Below, in pieces: positions 25,211 through 33,924 of a stretch of DNA of 64,000 bases (positions are counted from its first letter, which is position 1; each line of letters begins with the position of its first letter). Origin of the DNA: Empedobacter sp036647415 (GTDB taxonomy: Bacteria > Bacteroidota > Bacteroidia > Flavobacteriales > Weeksellaceae); assembly GCF_036647415.1 (NCBI RefSeq), contig NZ_JAVXKG010000018.1, forward strand, positions 1 through 64,000. The letters are read 5' to 3'. The notes under the pieces are model-generated. The model had not been told where the DNA came from and did no database searches. It saw nothing but the letters and a program-made list of their open reading frames with translations. A program made the translations under genes and the position numbers.

Positions 25211-26158
25211 ATGTCAGATAATAACAAACAACTAAAATCCTTAGACGAGATAGTATTTGAAGGTAGAAATAAAGCGTACGGTGCTTATGACATGAGAATG
25301 ACTGAGAAAAGTACACTTTTGAAAGCTTTTATCCGTGGATTTATAGTTATTGCAATTATAGCTTTTGGTCTTATAGCTTCTGCAACAGATATGTTTGGAG
25401 GTAAGAAGAACGAAGATGTAGTTGTTGATGTTCAACTTGAAGATTTAAACATGCCAGAACCTCCTAAAGAGGAAGAGGTAGTTGAACCAGAGCCAGAGCC
25501 AGAACCTCAAGAGAATCGTTATCAAGAGGAAACAGCGCAAGTGAAAGTAGTTATTCCAGAACCAAAAGCTCAACCTAAAAAAGAAGAGACAATTCCTGAT
25601 ATTAAGGAGATGGAAAATAAAGATTTAGGATTAGTTGATAGAGAAGGACCAAAAGCTACAGGTCAAACTGGTGGAGCTAATGAAGTTAATACGAATAAAG
25701 AAGCTCCTAAAGAAGCTCCTAGTAATCCAAATCCAGGGAAAGGAACAGCACCGTCTGCTCCAGAAACTGTAACAGCACGTACAGCTGCTATTATGGCAGT
25801 ATACCCAGGTTGTGAGAAAGATGCTGCTAAAGGTAAACAAGCTGCTACAGACTGTTTATCTAAAAAGTTATCTGCTGATTTGCAAGATGAATTACAAGAT
25901 TTTGCAAATGACGCTGCAGGAGAAGGATTATCAGGTATTGTTGCTGCAAAACTTACTTTCCAAATTGATACGGAAGGTAGAATTGTAGGAATTTCACCTA
26001 TGGGTGATGCGAAATTAGGTCCTGAAGCAAGAAAAGCTTTAGAGCGTATTACGCAAAGACAACAAAAAAGAGGGAAAACTATCGTGCCAGCGAAGTCTGA
26101 TGACGGACGCCCAGCGAAGTTAAACTTTAACATCCCTGTTAAAATGCAAATTGAGTAA
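25211..26158 (+). CDS. tonB: TonB energy transducer
   Basis: A 315-residue transducer. N-terminal cytoplasmic segment with the conserved GRNKAYGAYDMRMTEK, one membrane helix (~36-56), a proline/glutamate-rich span (EPEPEPEP, ~85-180), and a C-terminal TonB domain (~235-315) with LTFQIDTEGRIVG and IVPAKSDDGRPAKLNFNIPV. The AVYPGCEK segment precedes it. It links the ExbBD motor to TonB-dependent receptors. Confidence 0.93.
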   Translation: MSDNNKQLKSLDEIVFEGRNKAYGAYDMRMTEKSTLLKAFIRGFIVIAIIAFGLIASATDMFGGKKNEDVVVDVQLEDLNMPEPPKEEEVVEPEPEPEPQENRYQEETAQVKVVIPEPKAQPKKEETIPDIKEMENKDLGLVDREGPKATGQTGGANEVNTNKEAPKEAPSNPNPGKGTAPSAPETVTARTAAIMAVYPGCEKDAAKGKQAATDCLSKKLSADLQDELQDFANDAAGEGLSGIVAAKLTFQIDTEGRIVGISPMGDAKLGPEARKALERITQRQQKRGKTIVPAKSDDGRPAKLNFNIPVKMQIE

Positions 26159-26178
26159 TATTAATTATTCATTATATA

Positions 26179-26213
26179 GAAAAGAGGCTAAAATTATTTA
26201 GCCTCTTTTCTTA
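26179..26213. terminator. Bidirectional terminator, tonB / argE
   Basis: GAAAAGAGGCTAAA (26179-26192) pairs with TTTAGCCTCTTTTC (26197-26210). It serves both convergent operons. Confidence 0.9.
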
Positions 26214-26225
26214 TCATCTAATTTT

Positions 26226-27293
26226 TTAGAAACTGAAACCTTTCAAAAGATTTACATAACGTTCTATTCCGTGTTCTATTTCTGATAAATAAATATATTC
26301 GTCTGGAGTATGAGAACGTGCAGAATCTCCAGGTCCCATTTTTACTGTTTCGAAGTTCATCATCGCTTGATCTGACATTGTAGGAGAACCATAGGTCATA
26401 CATCCTAATTCGATTCCTTTTTGTACTATTGGATGATTTTCTGAAATACGAGATGAGTTTAATCGTAATGATCTCGCTTTAACCTCTGCCTTTGGTAAAT
26501 AATTTATAATCGTATCTACGACTTCTTGATTAGAATATAATTCGTTAACGCGACAATCTACAACCAAATGACATTCGTCTGGTACAACATTGTGCTGATG
26601 ACCAGCATTTATTTGTGTAACAGTCATTTTTACAGGACCAAGCATATCCGACACACGTTCAAAATTGTAAGTCTTAAACCAATTCATAGCATCAATGGCT
26701 TCATATATAGCATTTACACCTTCGTTGCGTGCAGCATGTCCCGTTTTTCCTTTTACGGTAACGTCCATTACAACCAAACCACGTTCTGCAATTGCCATGT
26801 CCATTTGTGTTGGTTCACCTACAATTCCTAAATCAATTTTAGGAAGATTAGGTAAAATACTTGCAACATTCAATTCGCCTGAACTTTCTTCTTCGGCTGT
26901 AATAGCAACAATTAGATTATAAGGTATATCTTCTTTCAGAAAATTAATATACGTAGCCAATAAACTTACCGCAGACGCACCAGCATCGTTACTTCCTAAT
27001 CCAATTAGTTTATCACCTTCGATGGTTGCTTTAAGTGGATCATACGTCCAAGAAGAACCGAATTTCACTGTGTCGTGATGAGAGTTTAACAGAATTGTTT
27101 TTTTATTTTCATCAAAATTTGGATGAATACTCCATACATTATTATTTTGACGATGCGCTGTTGCACCATGTTCTGTTAAGAAATTAAAAATAATATCGGC
27201 CGTTTTATCTTCTTCACTCGAAAAAGATTGTGTTTCGATTAATTGACACAATAAATCGACAGCTTTCTTTTTAAGAACAGCTAATTCTAACAT
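26226..27293 (-). CDS. argE: M20-family deacetylase of arginine synthesis (argE-like)
   Basis: A 355-residue zinc hydrolase of the M20 family. Metal-site motifs are LNSHHDTV, GSNDAGAS, TAEEESSG (catalytic Glu) and GEPTQMD, with the C-terminal RSHTPDEYI. Overlapping argB and facing the arg operon, it should remove the acetyl group from N-acetylornithine. In Bacteroidota that use acetylornithine carbamoyltransferase the substrate would be N-acetylcitrulline. A succinyl-diaminopimelate role (dapE) is possible from family alone, but the context favours arginine. Confidence 0.85.
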   Translation of the reverse strand: MLELAVLKKKAVDLLCQLIETQSFSSEEDKTADIIFNFLTEHGATAHRQNNNVWSIHPNFDENKKTILLNSHHDTVKFGSSWTYDPLKATIEGDKLIGLGSNDAGASAVSLLATYINFLKEDIPYNLIVAITAEEESSGELNVASILPNLPKIDLGIVGEPTQMDMAIAERGLVVMDVTVKGKTGHAARNEGVNAIYEAIDAMNWFKTYNFERVSDMLGPVKMTVTQINAGHQHNVVPDECHLVVDCRVNELYSNQEVVDTIINYLPKAEVKARSLRLNSSRISENHPIVQKGIELGCMTYGSPTMSDQAMMNFETVKMGPGDSARSHTPDEYIYLSEIEHGIERYVNLLKGFSF

Positions 27294-28054
27294 AAAATTG
27301 TTTTGATATCTGAGTTAATGTTACGTGCATGCACTAAACAAACGTTTTTTACACCTGCATTGATTACTTTGAATGAATTATCTAACTTAGGAATCATTCC
27401 CTCGAAAATTACACCTTCTTCTTTCAATTGCAAATATAAAGTTTCGTTAATTTTTGGAATTAATGTAGCATCATCATTTACGTCGCGAAGTACACCAATT
27501 TTATCAAAAACAAAATTTAACTCAACTTCATTTTTTTGAGACATCGCAACAGCAATTGTAGAAGCAATTGTATCTGCATTTGTGTTTAATAATTGTCCAT
27601 TTCCGTCATGTGTAATGGCACAAACAACAGGAGTTATTGTATTATCAATTAACAATTGAAAAAAATCATGATTTACGCTTTCATCTGTTAAATCACCTAC
27701 AAAACCATAATCTATAGTTTTTACAGGTCGTTTAGATCCCTTTATTGCATTAGCGTCTGCACCCGATAATCCCAATGCATTACAGCCTAATTTTTGTAAT
27801 TTGGCAACAATTGTTTTATTGATGTTTCCTGCGTATAATCCAGTTACAACATCTAAAGTTGATTGATCGGTAATACGTCTTCCTTCTATCATTTTAGGTT
27901 CGATACCTAATTGATTTAACATTTTTGATGCGCCCTTTCCTCCGCCATGAATTAAGACTTTTGGACCATCAATTGTTGAAAACGTTTGTAAGAATTGTTC
28001 TAATTCTTGTTCGTTATCAATAATTCCACCTCCTATTTTAATAATTTTCAACAT
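27287..28054 (-). CDS. argB: Acetylglutamate kinase
   Basis: A 255-residue amino-acid kinase that phosphorylates N-acetylglutamate, step 2 of arginine synthesis. N-terminal IKIGGGIIDNEQEL, VLIHGGGKGASKML and GLSGADANAIKGSKR are the family motifs. The stop overlaps the argE start by 7 bases. Its start faces the divergent arg operon across a 250-base control region. Confidence 0.95.
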   Translation of the reverse strand: MLKIIKIGGGIIDNEQELEQFLQTFSTIDGPKVLIHGGGKGASKMLNQLGIEPKMIEGRRITDQSTLDVVTGLYAGNINKTIVAKLQKLGCNALGLSGADANAIKGSKRPVKTIDYGFVGDLTDESVNHDFFQLLIDNTITPVVCAITHDGNGQLLNTNADTIASTIAVAMSQKNEVELNFVFDKIGVLRDVNDDATLIPKINETLYLQLKEEGVIFEGMIPKLDNSFKVINAGVKNVCLVHARNINSDIKTILC

Positions 28055-28090
28055 GTTAATAAATATGTAAATTTTGTTTGTTTTTTTTGG

Positions 28091-28138
28091 TTTGACAAAA
28101 ATAAAGTATTTAACTTTGCATCTCAGTATAATAACTGA
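28091..28138 (+). promoter_or_regulatory. Promoter and candidate operator of the arginine operon
   Basis: TTTGAC (28091-28096, -33 type) and TAACTTTG (28111-28118, perfect -7 box) are 16 bases apart, the best promoter match in the window. Around the expected transcription start lies TCAGT (28123-28127) / ACTGA (28134-28138), an inverted repeat placed to block initiation, a possible ArgR site. Confidence 0.6.
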
Positions 28139-28184
28139 ATATCTTGTTGATTAATGGAAGAAATTACTGAAATTGTTCTTCTCA

Positions 28185-28268
28185 ATTATGAGAGTAACTT
28201 TCGAATAGGAAGCAGAATAATCCTTTCTCATAATCTTTTAAAGTGTGATGGAGAATCTCCATCTTTTA
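28185..28268 (+). ncRNA. Structured mRNA leader with terminator-like hairpin ahead of the arg operon
   Basis: ATTATGAGA (28185-28193) and TCTCATAAT (28226-28234) form a perfect 9-bp outer stem. A second hairpin, GATGGA (28247-28252)/TCCATC (28258-28263), is followed by TTTTATT, like an intrinsic terminator, 37 bases before the first start codon. The layout suggests attenuation. A 53-codon ORF (28154-28315) also spans the leader and overlaps the next gene by 11 bases; it may be a leader peptide or chance. Confidence 0.45.
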
Positions 28269-28304
28269 TTGGTTCCCCTTTATTAATCGACTTTCCCCTA
28301 AATT

Positions 28305-28883
28305 ATGTATGTTAGAATAGCAAATGCAGATGATGCCAAGTACACAGAATTACTGTGCGAATGGTACGAAGAATCAGCTCGTATGAGAAAAACGGGTATT
28401 GCTAAACGAAATCCTGTTTATTTGGAGCGTAAAATGCGTAACGGAAATGCAGTGATTGCTTTTGATGATGAAGATCAATTAGCAGGTTTTAGCTATATAG
28501 AAACTTACGAAGAAGAAAAATTCGTAGTAAACTCTGGACTTATAGTTCGCTTAGATTTAAGGAGCTCTGGAATAGGAAAAGAAATAAAAAAATCAGTTTT
28601 TCAACTGTCTCGAACTAAATTTCCAAAATCAAAAATTTTTAGTATTACAACTAGTTTAGCTGTAATGCGCATGAATACCAAATTGGGTTATAAACCTGTT
28701 ACTTTTTCTGAATTAACACAATCAGATGAGTTTTGGAATGGATGTAAAAGTTGTAAAAATTATCATATTTTGATGGATAACGACCGCGAAAGATGTATTT
28801 GTACAGGTTTGGTGTACGATAACCTTGATGATGAGTTTGCACAACAAGCGAAACAAAACAGCGATAAAAAAGAAAATGAATAA
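28305..28883 (+). CDS. GNAT N-acetyltransferase, probable N-acetylglutamate synthase role
   Basis: A 192-residue GNAT-fold acetyltransferase. Acetyl-CoA loop region LDLRSSGIGKEIKKSVFQLSR (near 87-107) has the R/QxxGxG/A type motif. The C-terminal part is unusual: GCKSCKNYHILMDNDRERCICT contains four cysteines. As first gene of the arg operon in a Bacteroidota genome without an obvious argA here, it most likely makes N-acetylglutamate; this is inferred from position. Confidence 0.72.
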   Translation: MYVRIANADDAKYTELLCEWYEESARMRKTGIAKRNPVYLERKMRNGNAVIAFDDEDQLAGFSYIETYEEEKFVVNSGLIVRLDLRSSGIGKEIKKSVFQLSRTKFPKSKIFSITTSLAVMRMNTKLGYKPVTFSELTQSDEFWNGCKSCKNYHILMDNDRERCICTGLVYDNLDDEFAQQAKQNSDKKENE

Positions 28884-28919
28884 ATATACGAACAGAGGTT
28901 TTTTTTTGCCTAAAATGAG

Positions 28920-28950
28920 TATATTTGCATAAATTTACGAATAAATATTC
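28920..28950 (+). promoter_or_regulatory. Candidate argR promoter with ARG-box-like palindrome
   Basis: TATATTTG (28920-28927) is a perfect -7 box. GAATAAATATTC (28939-28950) is a near-perfect palindrome close to the ArgR half-site (A/T-rich TGAAT), ending 3 bases before the argR start. It fits autoregulation by ArgR; no footprint evidence exists here. Confidence 0.5.
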
Positions 28951-28953
28951 AAA

Positions 28954-29406
28954 ATGAGTAATAAAAAATACAGATTTCAGGTCATTAAAGATTTAATAAT
29001 AAATCAAGAAATTAGTAGTCAAGACGAGTTATTAAAGAAGTTAATTGATTTAGAAATAACAATTACTCAAGCTACTTTATCACGAGATTTACGCGAATTG
29101 AAAGTTTCAAAAGTACCTAATAGTTCGGGACAATACATTTATCGCTTTACAGAAAATACAGTACCAACAACAACTGTAACACATAACGAAAATATGAGTT
29201 TAGTTTTTTCTCAGAATATGGGAGTTATAAAAACAAAACCTGGTTATGCAAACAGAATAGCGTTTGAAATAGATAATACTTATTTCACAACTATTTTAGG
29301 TACAATTGCTGGAGATGATACGGTGTTAATTATTATGAAAGAAGAGAGTAGCCGAGAAGAGGTTATTAATGAGTTAAGAAGAATTATTCCCAATATAAAC
29401 AAATAA
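28954..29406 (+). CDS. argR: Arginine repressor
   Basis: A 150-residue ArgR/AhrC repressor. N-terminal winged helix with the recognition segment ITQATLSRDLRELKVSKV (near 36-53); C-terminal oligomerisation and arginine-binding domain with GTIAGDDTVLIIMKEE. It lies inside the operon it should control and would repress when arginine is abundant. The gene follows the acetyltransferase gene by 70 bases and has its own candidate promoter. Confidence 0.93.
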   Translation: MSNKKYRFQVIKDLIINQEISSQDELLKKLIDLEITITQATLSRDLRELKVSKVPNSSGQYIYRFTENTVPTTTVTHNENMSLVFSQNMGVIKTKPGYANRIAFEIDNTYFTTILGTIAGDDTVLIIMKEESSREEVINELRRIIPNINK

Positions 29407-29413
29407 ACAAACA

Positions 29414-30595
29414 ATGAGCAACAAAGCAGTTTTAGCTTACAGTGGAGGTTTAGACACATCGTACTGTTTGGTTAACTTAACAAAAGATCAAGGTATGGAA
29501 GTGCACACAGTAATTGTAAATACTGGTGGATTTTCAGACGAAGAGTTAAAAGATATCGAAGCTCGCGCATACGAGTTAGGATCTTCTAAACACGTAACAA
29601 TTGATATTACTGAAAAATATTACAACGATTGTGTACGCTACTTAATCTACGGAAATGTACTTAAAAACAATACATATCCTTTATCTGTAAGTGCAGAACG
29701 TATGTTTCAATCAATTGCGATTGCTCAGTACGCAAAAGATGTAGACGCAGAATACATTGTACATGGATCTACAGGAGCAGGAAACGACCAAATTCGTTTT
29801 GATGTTGCTTTTGCAGTAATCTCTCCAAACTCTAAAATTATCACACCAATTCGCGACGAAAAATTATCTCGTCAACAAGAAGTAGAATATTTACAAGCGA
29901 ATGGTGTAAATTATAGTTGGGAAAAAGCGAAATACTCTATCAACAGAGGTATTTGGGGAACATCAGTTGGTGGTGTAGAAACATTAACATCAGATTTAGC
30001 ATTACCAGAAGAAGCTTATCCAACACCATTATCAAGAACAGAACCTTCTGTTATCGAGATAGAATTTGAAAAAGGTATTCCAGTTGGTTTAGATGGAGAA
30101 AAATTATCTCCAGTAGCTTTAATTCAAAAATTAAACGAAATAGGTGGTGAATACGCTATCGGACGTGATATACATGTCGGAGATACAATTTTAGGAATAA
30201 AAGGACGTGTAGGTTTTGAAGCGCCTGCAGCTTATTTATTGATAAAAGCTCACCATTTATTAGAAAAACATACACTTACACGTTGGCAATTGTTACACAA
30301 AGATTCTTTAGCGAATTGGTACGGAACATTGCTACACGAAGCACAATACATGGATCCGGTAATGCGTGATATTGAAGCATTTTTAGAATCTTCTCAAAAT
30401 CACGTTACAGGTAAGGTGAAAGTTCAATTAAATCCATATTATTTCTCAATGATAGGAATTGAATCTCCTTACGATATGATGCAATCTAAAGTTGCTACTT
30501 ATGGAGAAGAAAATGAAGCATGGGACAGTAGAGATGCAAGAGGTTTCATCAAAATATTCGGTAATCAATTAAAGATAGTTCATAGTTTCAACTAA
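29414..30595 (+). CDS. argG: Argininosuccinate synthase
   Basis: A 393-residue ATP-dependent ligase joining citrulline and aspartate. Signature AYSGGLDTSYC near the N-terminus (ATP loop), GSTGAGNDQIRF (~118), and KYSINRGIWGTSVGG. The length is shorter than the E. coli type and fits the type 1 group. It follows argR by 7 bases. Codon use is normal for the window. Confidence 0.96.
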   Translation: MSNKAVLAYSGGLDTSYCLVNLTKDQGMEVHTVIVNTGGFSDEELKDIEARAYELGSSKHVTIDITEKYYNDCVRYLIYGNVLKNNTYPLSVSAERMFQSIAIAQYAKDVDAEYIVHGSTGAGNDQIRFDVAFAVISPNSKIITPIRDEKLSRQQEVEYLQANGVNYSWEKAKYSINRGIWGTSVGGVETLTSDLALPEEAYPTPLSRTEPSVIEIEFEKGIPVGLDGEKLSPVALIQKLNEIGGEYAIGRDIHVGDTILGIKGRVGFEAPAAYLLIKAHHLLEKHTLTRWQLLHKDSLANWYGTLLHEAQYMDPVMRDIEAFLESSQNHVTGKVKVQLNPYYFSMIGIESPYDMMQSKVATYGEENEAWDSRDARGFIKIFGNQLKIVHSFN

Positions 30596-30604
30596 TTGAT
30601 TCTT

Positions 30605-30634
30605 AAAGTGGATTCTAACGGGTCCACTTTATTT
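30605..30634 (+). terminator. Intercistronic hairpin between argG and argC
   Basis: AAAGTGGA (30605-30612) pairs with TCCACTTT (30623-30630), extendable by G-U pairs, followed by a weak T-tract (ATTTTAG). It may partly terminate transcription or separate two expression units inside the arg operon. Confidence 0.5.
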
Positions 30635-30687
30635 TAGAAATAAAGTAAAAAGGTATTATACCTTAAAACACGCACAAAAAATAACAA

Positions 30688-31674
30688 ATGACAAACAAAA
30701 TTAATGTAAGTATTGTAGGAGGTGCAGGCTACACGGCGGGTGAACTGCTAAGAATATTGATTCATCATCCGATGGTTAATATTTCGTCAGTGTACAGTAC
30801 GTCCAATGCGGGCAATCCAATAACCAAAGTACACGACGATTTGTTTGGAGAAACTGACATCGTATTTTCGGATAAAATAGACGAAAATGCTGATGTCGTT
30901 TTTTTATGTCTTGGTCACGGAAAATCTGCAGAATTTTTACAAAACAACACATATTCAGCAAATACAAAAATTATTGATTTGAGTAACGATTTCCGATTAG
31001 ATGCGAACCACATCTTAGGAGATAGAACGTTTGTTTACGGTTTGCCAGAATATAATCGCGAAGCAATAAAAACAGCTCAGAATATTGCAAATCCTGGTTG
31101 TTTTGCAACAGCAATTCAATTAGCTGTTTTGCCATTAGCCGCAAATAACGAAATAAAGGAAGATATACACATCAATGCTGTAACGGGTTCTACGGGAGCT
31201 GGACAAAGCTTATCATCTTCTACACACTTTAGTTGGCGAAATAACAATGTTTCGTTTTACAAAGAATTTACACATCAACACGAAGGTGAAATTTATCAAA
31301 CATTAAATCTTTTAGAAAAAGATTTTAATAGTAAAGTTTACTTTTTACCAATGCGTGGAGATTTTTCGAGAGGAATTTTGGCAGGAGTTTATTTAAAATC
31401 TGATTTAACAGAAGAACAAGCGAAAAATTTATACAACGAATATTATAAAAATGAGCCTTTTACATTTGTTACAGACGAACCAATTGCACTGAAACAAGTT
31501 GTAAATACTAACAAATGTTTTGTACATATTCAGAAACAAGATGATGTTTTATTAATCACTTCTGTGATAGATAATTTGACAAAAGGCGCTTCAGGACAAG
31601 CGGTAGAAAACATGAACTTGATGTTCGGTTGGGAAGAAAATTTAGGACTTAATCTTAAAACGGTTGCTTTTTAA
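30688..31674 (+). CDS. argC: N-acetyl-gamma-glutamyl-phosphate reductase
   Basis: A 328-residue NADPH-dependent reductase. N-terminal nucleotide motif GGAGYTAGELLRIL, catalytic cysteine in NPGCFATAIQ, and GSTGAGQSLS. It reduces the argB product to the semialdehyde. It is 92 bases after argG across a hairpin and 21 bases before argD. Confidence 0.95.
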   Translation: MTNKINVSIVGGAGYTAGELLRILIHHPMVNISSVYSTSNAGNPITKVHDDLFGETDIVFSDKIDENADVVFLCLGHGKSAEFLQNNTYSANTKIIDLSNDFRLDANHILGDRTFVYGLPEYNREAIKTAQNIANPGCFATAIQLAVLPLAANNEIKEDIHINAVTGSTGAGQSLSSSTHFSWRNNNVSFYKEFTHQHEGEIYQTLNLLEKDFNSKVYFLPMRGDFSRGILAGVYLKSDLTEEQAKNLYNEYYKNEPFTFVTDEPIALKQVVNTNKCFVHIQKQDDVLLITSVIDNLTKGASGQAVENMNLMFGWEENLGLNLKTVAF

Positions 31675-31695
31675 AGCGCTTAAAACATAGAAAAA

Positions 31696-32832
31696 ATGAA
31701 ACTATTCGACGTATATCCATTAATGAATGTAACTCCGGTTAAGGCTAAAGATTGTATTCTTTGGGACGAAAACGGAAAAGAATATTTAGATCTTTACGGA
31801 GGTCACGCAGTGATTTCTATTGGTCACTCGCATCCACATTATGTAGAAAAATTAACTGAACAAGTAAACAATATTGGTTTTTACTCAAACTCAGTTCATA
31901 TACCAATTCAACAAGAATTAGCAGAAAAATTAGGACGTTTATCAGGTTATGAAGATTACACGTTATTCTTGATAAATTCTGGTGCAGAAGCAAATGAAAA
32001 TGCAGTAAAATTAGCCTCTTTTCATACAGGAAAAGATCGTGTAATTGCTTTCAAAGATGCATTTCATGGACGTACTTCTGGAACAGTAGCGCTTACAGAT
32101 AATCCAAAAATTGTTGCGCCTTTCAATGCTCATCACAAAGTATCTTTCGTAGAATTTGATATTAATCAAGTAAAAGAAGTAATTGCTGGAGGAGATGTTG
32201 CAGCGGTAATTTACGAGCCAATACAAGGAGTTGGAGGAATCGTTTTACCTTCTGACGAATTTGTACAAGAATTAAGAAAAGTTTGTACAGAAAATGGAGT
32301 GGTTTTAATCGCAGACGAAATTCAATGTGGTTACGGACGCTCTGGTAAATTCTTTGCGCACCAACATTCAGACATCAAAGCAGATTTGATTACGATGGCA
32401 AAAGGAATGGGAAATGGTTTTCCAATTGGTGGAGTTTTAATCTCTCCAGAATTTGAAGCTTCTTACGGCTTATTAGGAACAACTTTCGGAGGAAATCATT
32501 TAGCTTGTGCAGCTGCGGTTGCGGTTTTAGATGTTATCGAGAAAGAAAATTTAATCGAAAACGCAAAAGAAATCGGAGAATATATTGGTATTCAACTTAA
32601 CAAATTCCCGATGATAAAAGAAGTTCGTGGACGTGGATCTATGATCGGAATCGAATTTGATTTTCCTATCGGAGAGTTAAAAAATAACTTATTAACAAAA
32701 CACAATATTTTTGTAGGATACGCTGGGACAAACGTTATTCGTTTATTACCACCACTTACAATTACAAAACAATACGTAGACAAATTTATATCAGCTTTAG
32801 AAACTGAAATTAACATGATCATCAATGGATAA
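31696..32832 (+). CDS. argD: N-acetylornithine (or succinylornithine) aminotransferase
   Basis: A 378-residue class III PLP aminotransferase. Motifs: GGHAVISIGHSHPHYV, NSGAEANENAVKLA, FKDAFHGRTSGTVALT, ADEIQCGYGRSGKFFA, and the PLP-lysine segment MAKGMGNGFPIGGVL. It converts the argC semialdehyde to N-acetylornithine. The stop overlaps the carA start by 8 bases. Confidence 0.93.
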   Translation: MKLFDVYPLMNVTPVKAKDCILWDENGKEYLDLYGGHAVISIGHSHPHYVEKLTEQVNNIGFYSNSVHIPIQQELAEKLGRLSGYEDYTLFLINSGAEANENAVKLASFHTGKDRVIAFKDAFHGRTSGTVALTDNPKIVAPFNAHHKVSFVEFDINQVKEVIAGGDVAAVIYEPIQGVGGIVLPSDEFVQELRKVCTENGVVLIADEIQCGYGRSGKFFAHQHSDIKADLITMAKGMGNGFPIGGVLISPEFEASYGLLGTTFGGNHLACAAAVAVLDVIEKENLIENAKEIGEYIGIQLNKFPMIKEVRGRGSMIGIEFDFPIGELKNNLLTKHNIFVGYAGTNVIRLLPPLTITKQYVDKFISALETEINMIING

Positions 32833-33913
32833 GACAGTAAAATTAGTATTCCAAGACGGATTAGAAATCGAAGGAAAATCTTTCGGTGCATTTACTTCTG
32901 CTGCGGGCGAAGTAGTATTCAACACAGCTTTGGTTGGATATAATGAGAGTTTGACTGACCCTTCTTACAAAGGGCAGATTATGGTAATGACAGCTCCAAT
33001 GATCGGAAACTACGGTGTTCCTGATGACAAAGCAATGATTAATGAAATTGAAGCTTGGGTAGAATCTAACAAAATTCAAGTAACAGGATTAGTCGTTTCA
33101 TATTATTCTGATGATTATTCACATTGGAATGCTATTCAGAAATTAGGAGATTGGTTAAAAGCGCATAATATTCCAGGAATTTATGGAGTTGATACACGTA
33201 TGATTACCAAAAAATTACGTGACCAAGGTTCTACTTTAGGAAAAATTGTAGCGGATACAGATGTAGAATTTTACAATCCTGATTTAGACAATTTGGTTGA
33301 CCAAGTTTCTATAAAAGAAATAAAACGTTACAATGAAGGTGCTGCTATCAAAATTGTTTTGATTGATTGTGGAGTCAAGAATAACATCATCCGTTGTTTT
33401 GTAAAACGTGATGTTGAGGTAATTAGAGTTCCTTGGGATTATGATTATTCAACATTAGAATATGATGGATTATTTATTTCTAACGGACCTGGAGATCCAG
33501 CATTGTGTGTTGCAACTATTGATAATTTAAAAAAATCATTGAAAGAAGATAAACCAATTTTCGGAATTTGTTTAGGAAATCAGTTAGTAAGTTTAGCGGC
33601 TGGTGCATCTACTTTCAAATTAAAATATGGACACCGTTCGCACAATCAACCTGTACAATTAGTTGGAACAAAAAGATGTTTCATTACATCTCAAAACCAT
33701 GGTTTTGCTGTTGATGATTCTAATTTACCAGAAGGATTTAAAACATTCTTTACGAACTTAAATGATGGAACGTGTGAAGGAATTCGTCACGAATCAAAAC
33801 CAATCTTTACAGTTCAATTCCATCCAGAAGCAATGGGAGGACCAGTTGATACAGAATATTTATTTGATGAATTCATCGACGAAGTAAAAAAATATAAAAG
33901 CGCTAACGCATAA
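32825..33913 (+). CDS. carA: Carbamoyl-phosphate synthase small subunit
   Basis: A 362-residue glutaminase subunit supplying ammonia for carbamoyl phosphate. The class I glutaminase triad is visible: Cys in PIFGICLGNQL and His in VQFHPEAMGGP followed by Glu. N-terminal motifs FNTALVGYNESLTDPSY and MTAPMIGNYGV fit CarA. Coupled with argD and followed 11 bases later by carB. Confidence 0.96.
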   Translation: MDKTVKLVFQDGLEIEGKSFGAFTSAAGEVVFNTALVGYNESLTDPSYKGQIMVMTAPMIGNYGVPDDKAMINEIEAWVESNKIQVTGLVVSYYSDDYSHWNAIQKLGDWLKAHNIPGIYGVDTRMITKKLRDQGSTLGKIVADTDVEFYNPDLDNLVDQVSIKEIKRYNEGAAIKIVLIDCGVKNNIIRCFVKRDVEVIRVPWDYDYSTLEYDGLFISNGPGDPALCVATIDNLKKSLKEDKPIFGICLGNQLVSLAAGASTFKLKYGHRSHNQPVQLVGTKRCFITSQNHGFAVDDSNLPEGFKTFFTNLNDGTCEGIRHESKPIFTVQFHPEAMGGPVDTEYLFDEFIDEVKKYKSANA

Positions 33914-33924
33914 TCAGAATCACG

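Noticed and set aside
25663..26133. Antisense ORF of 156 codons inside tonB
   Set aside because: Arises from the Pro/Ala/Lys-rich codons of tonB read backwards; no independent support.
28154..28315. 53-codon ORF before the acetyltransferase gene
   Set aside because: Not called as a gene: it lies in a leader that folds into two hairpins and shows no recognised motif. Kept only as part of the leader observation.
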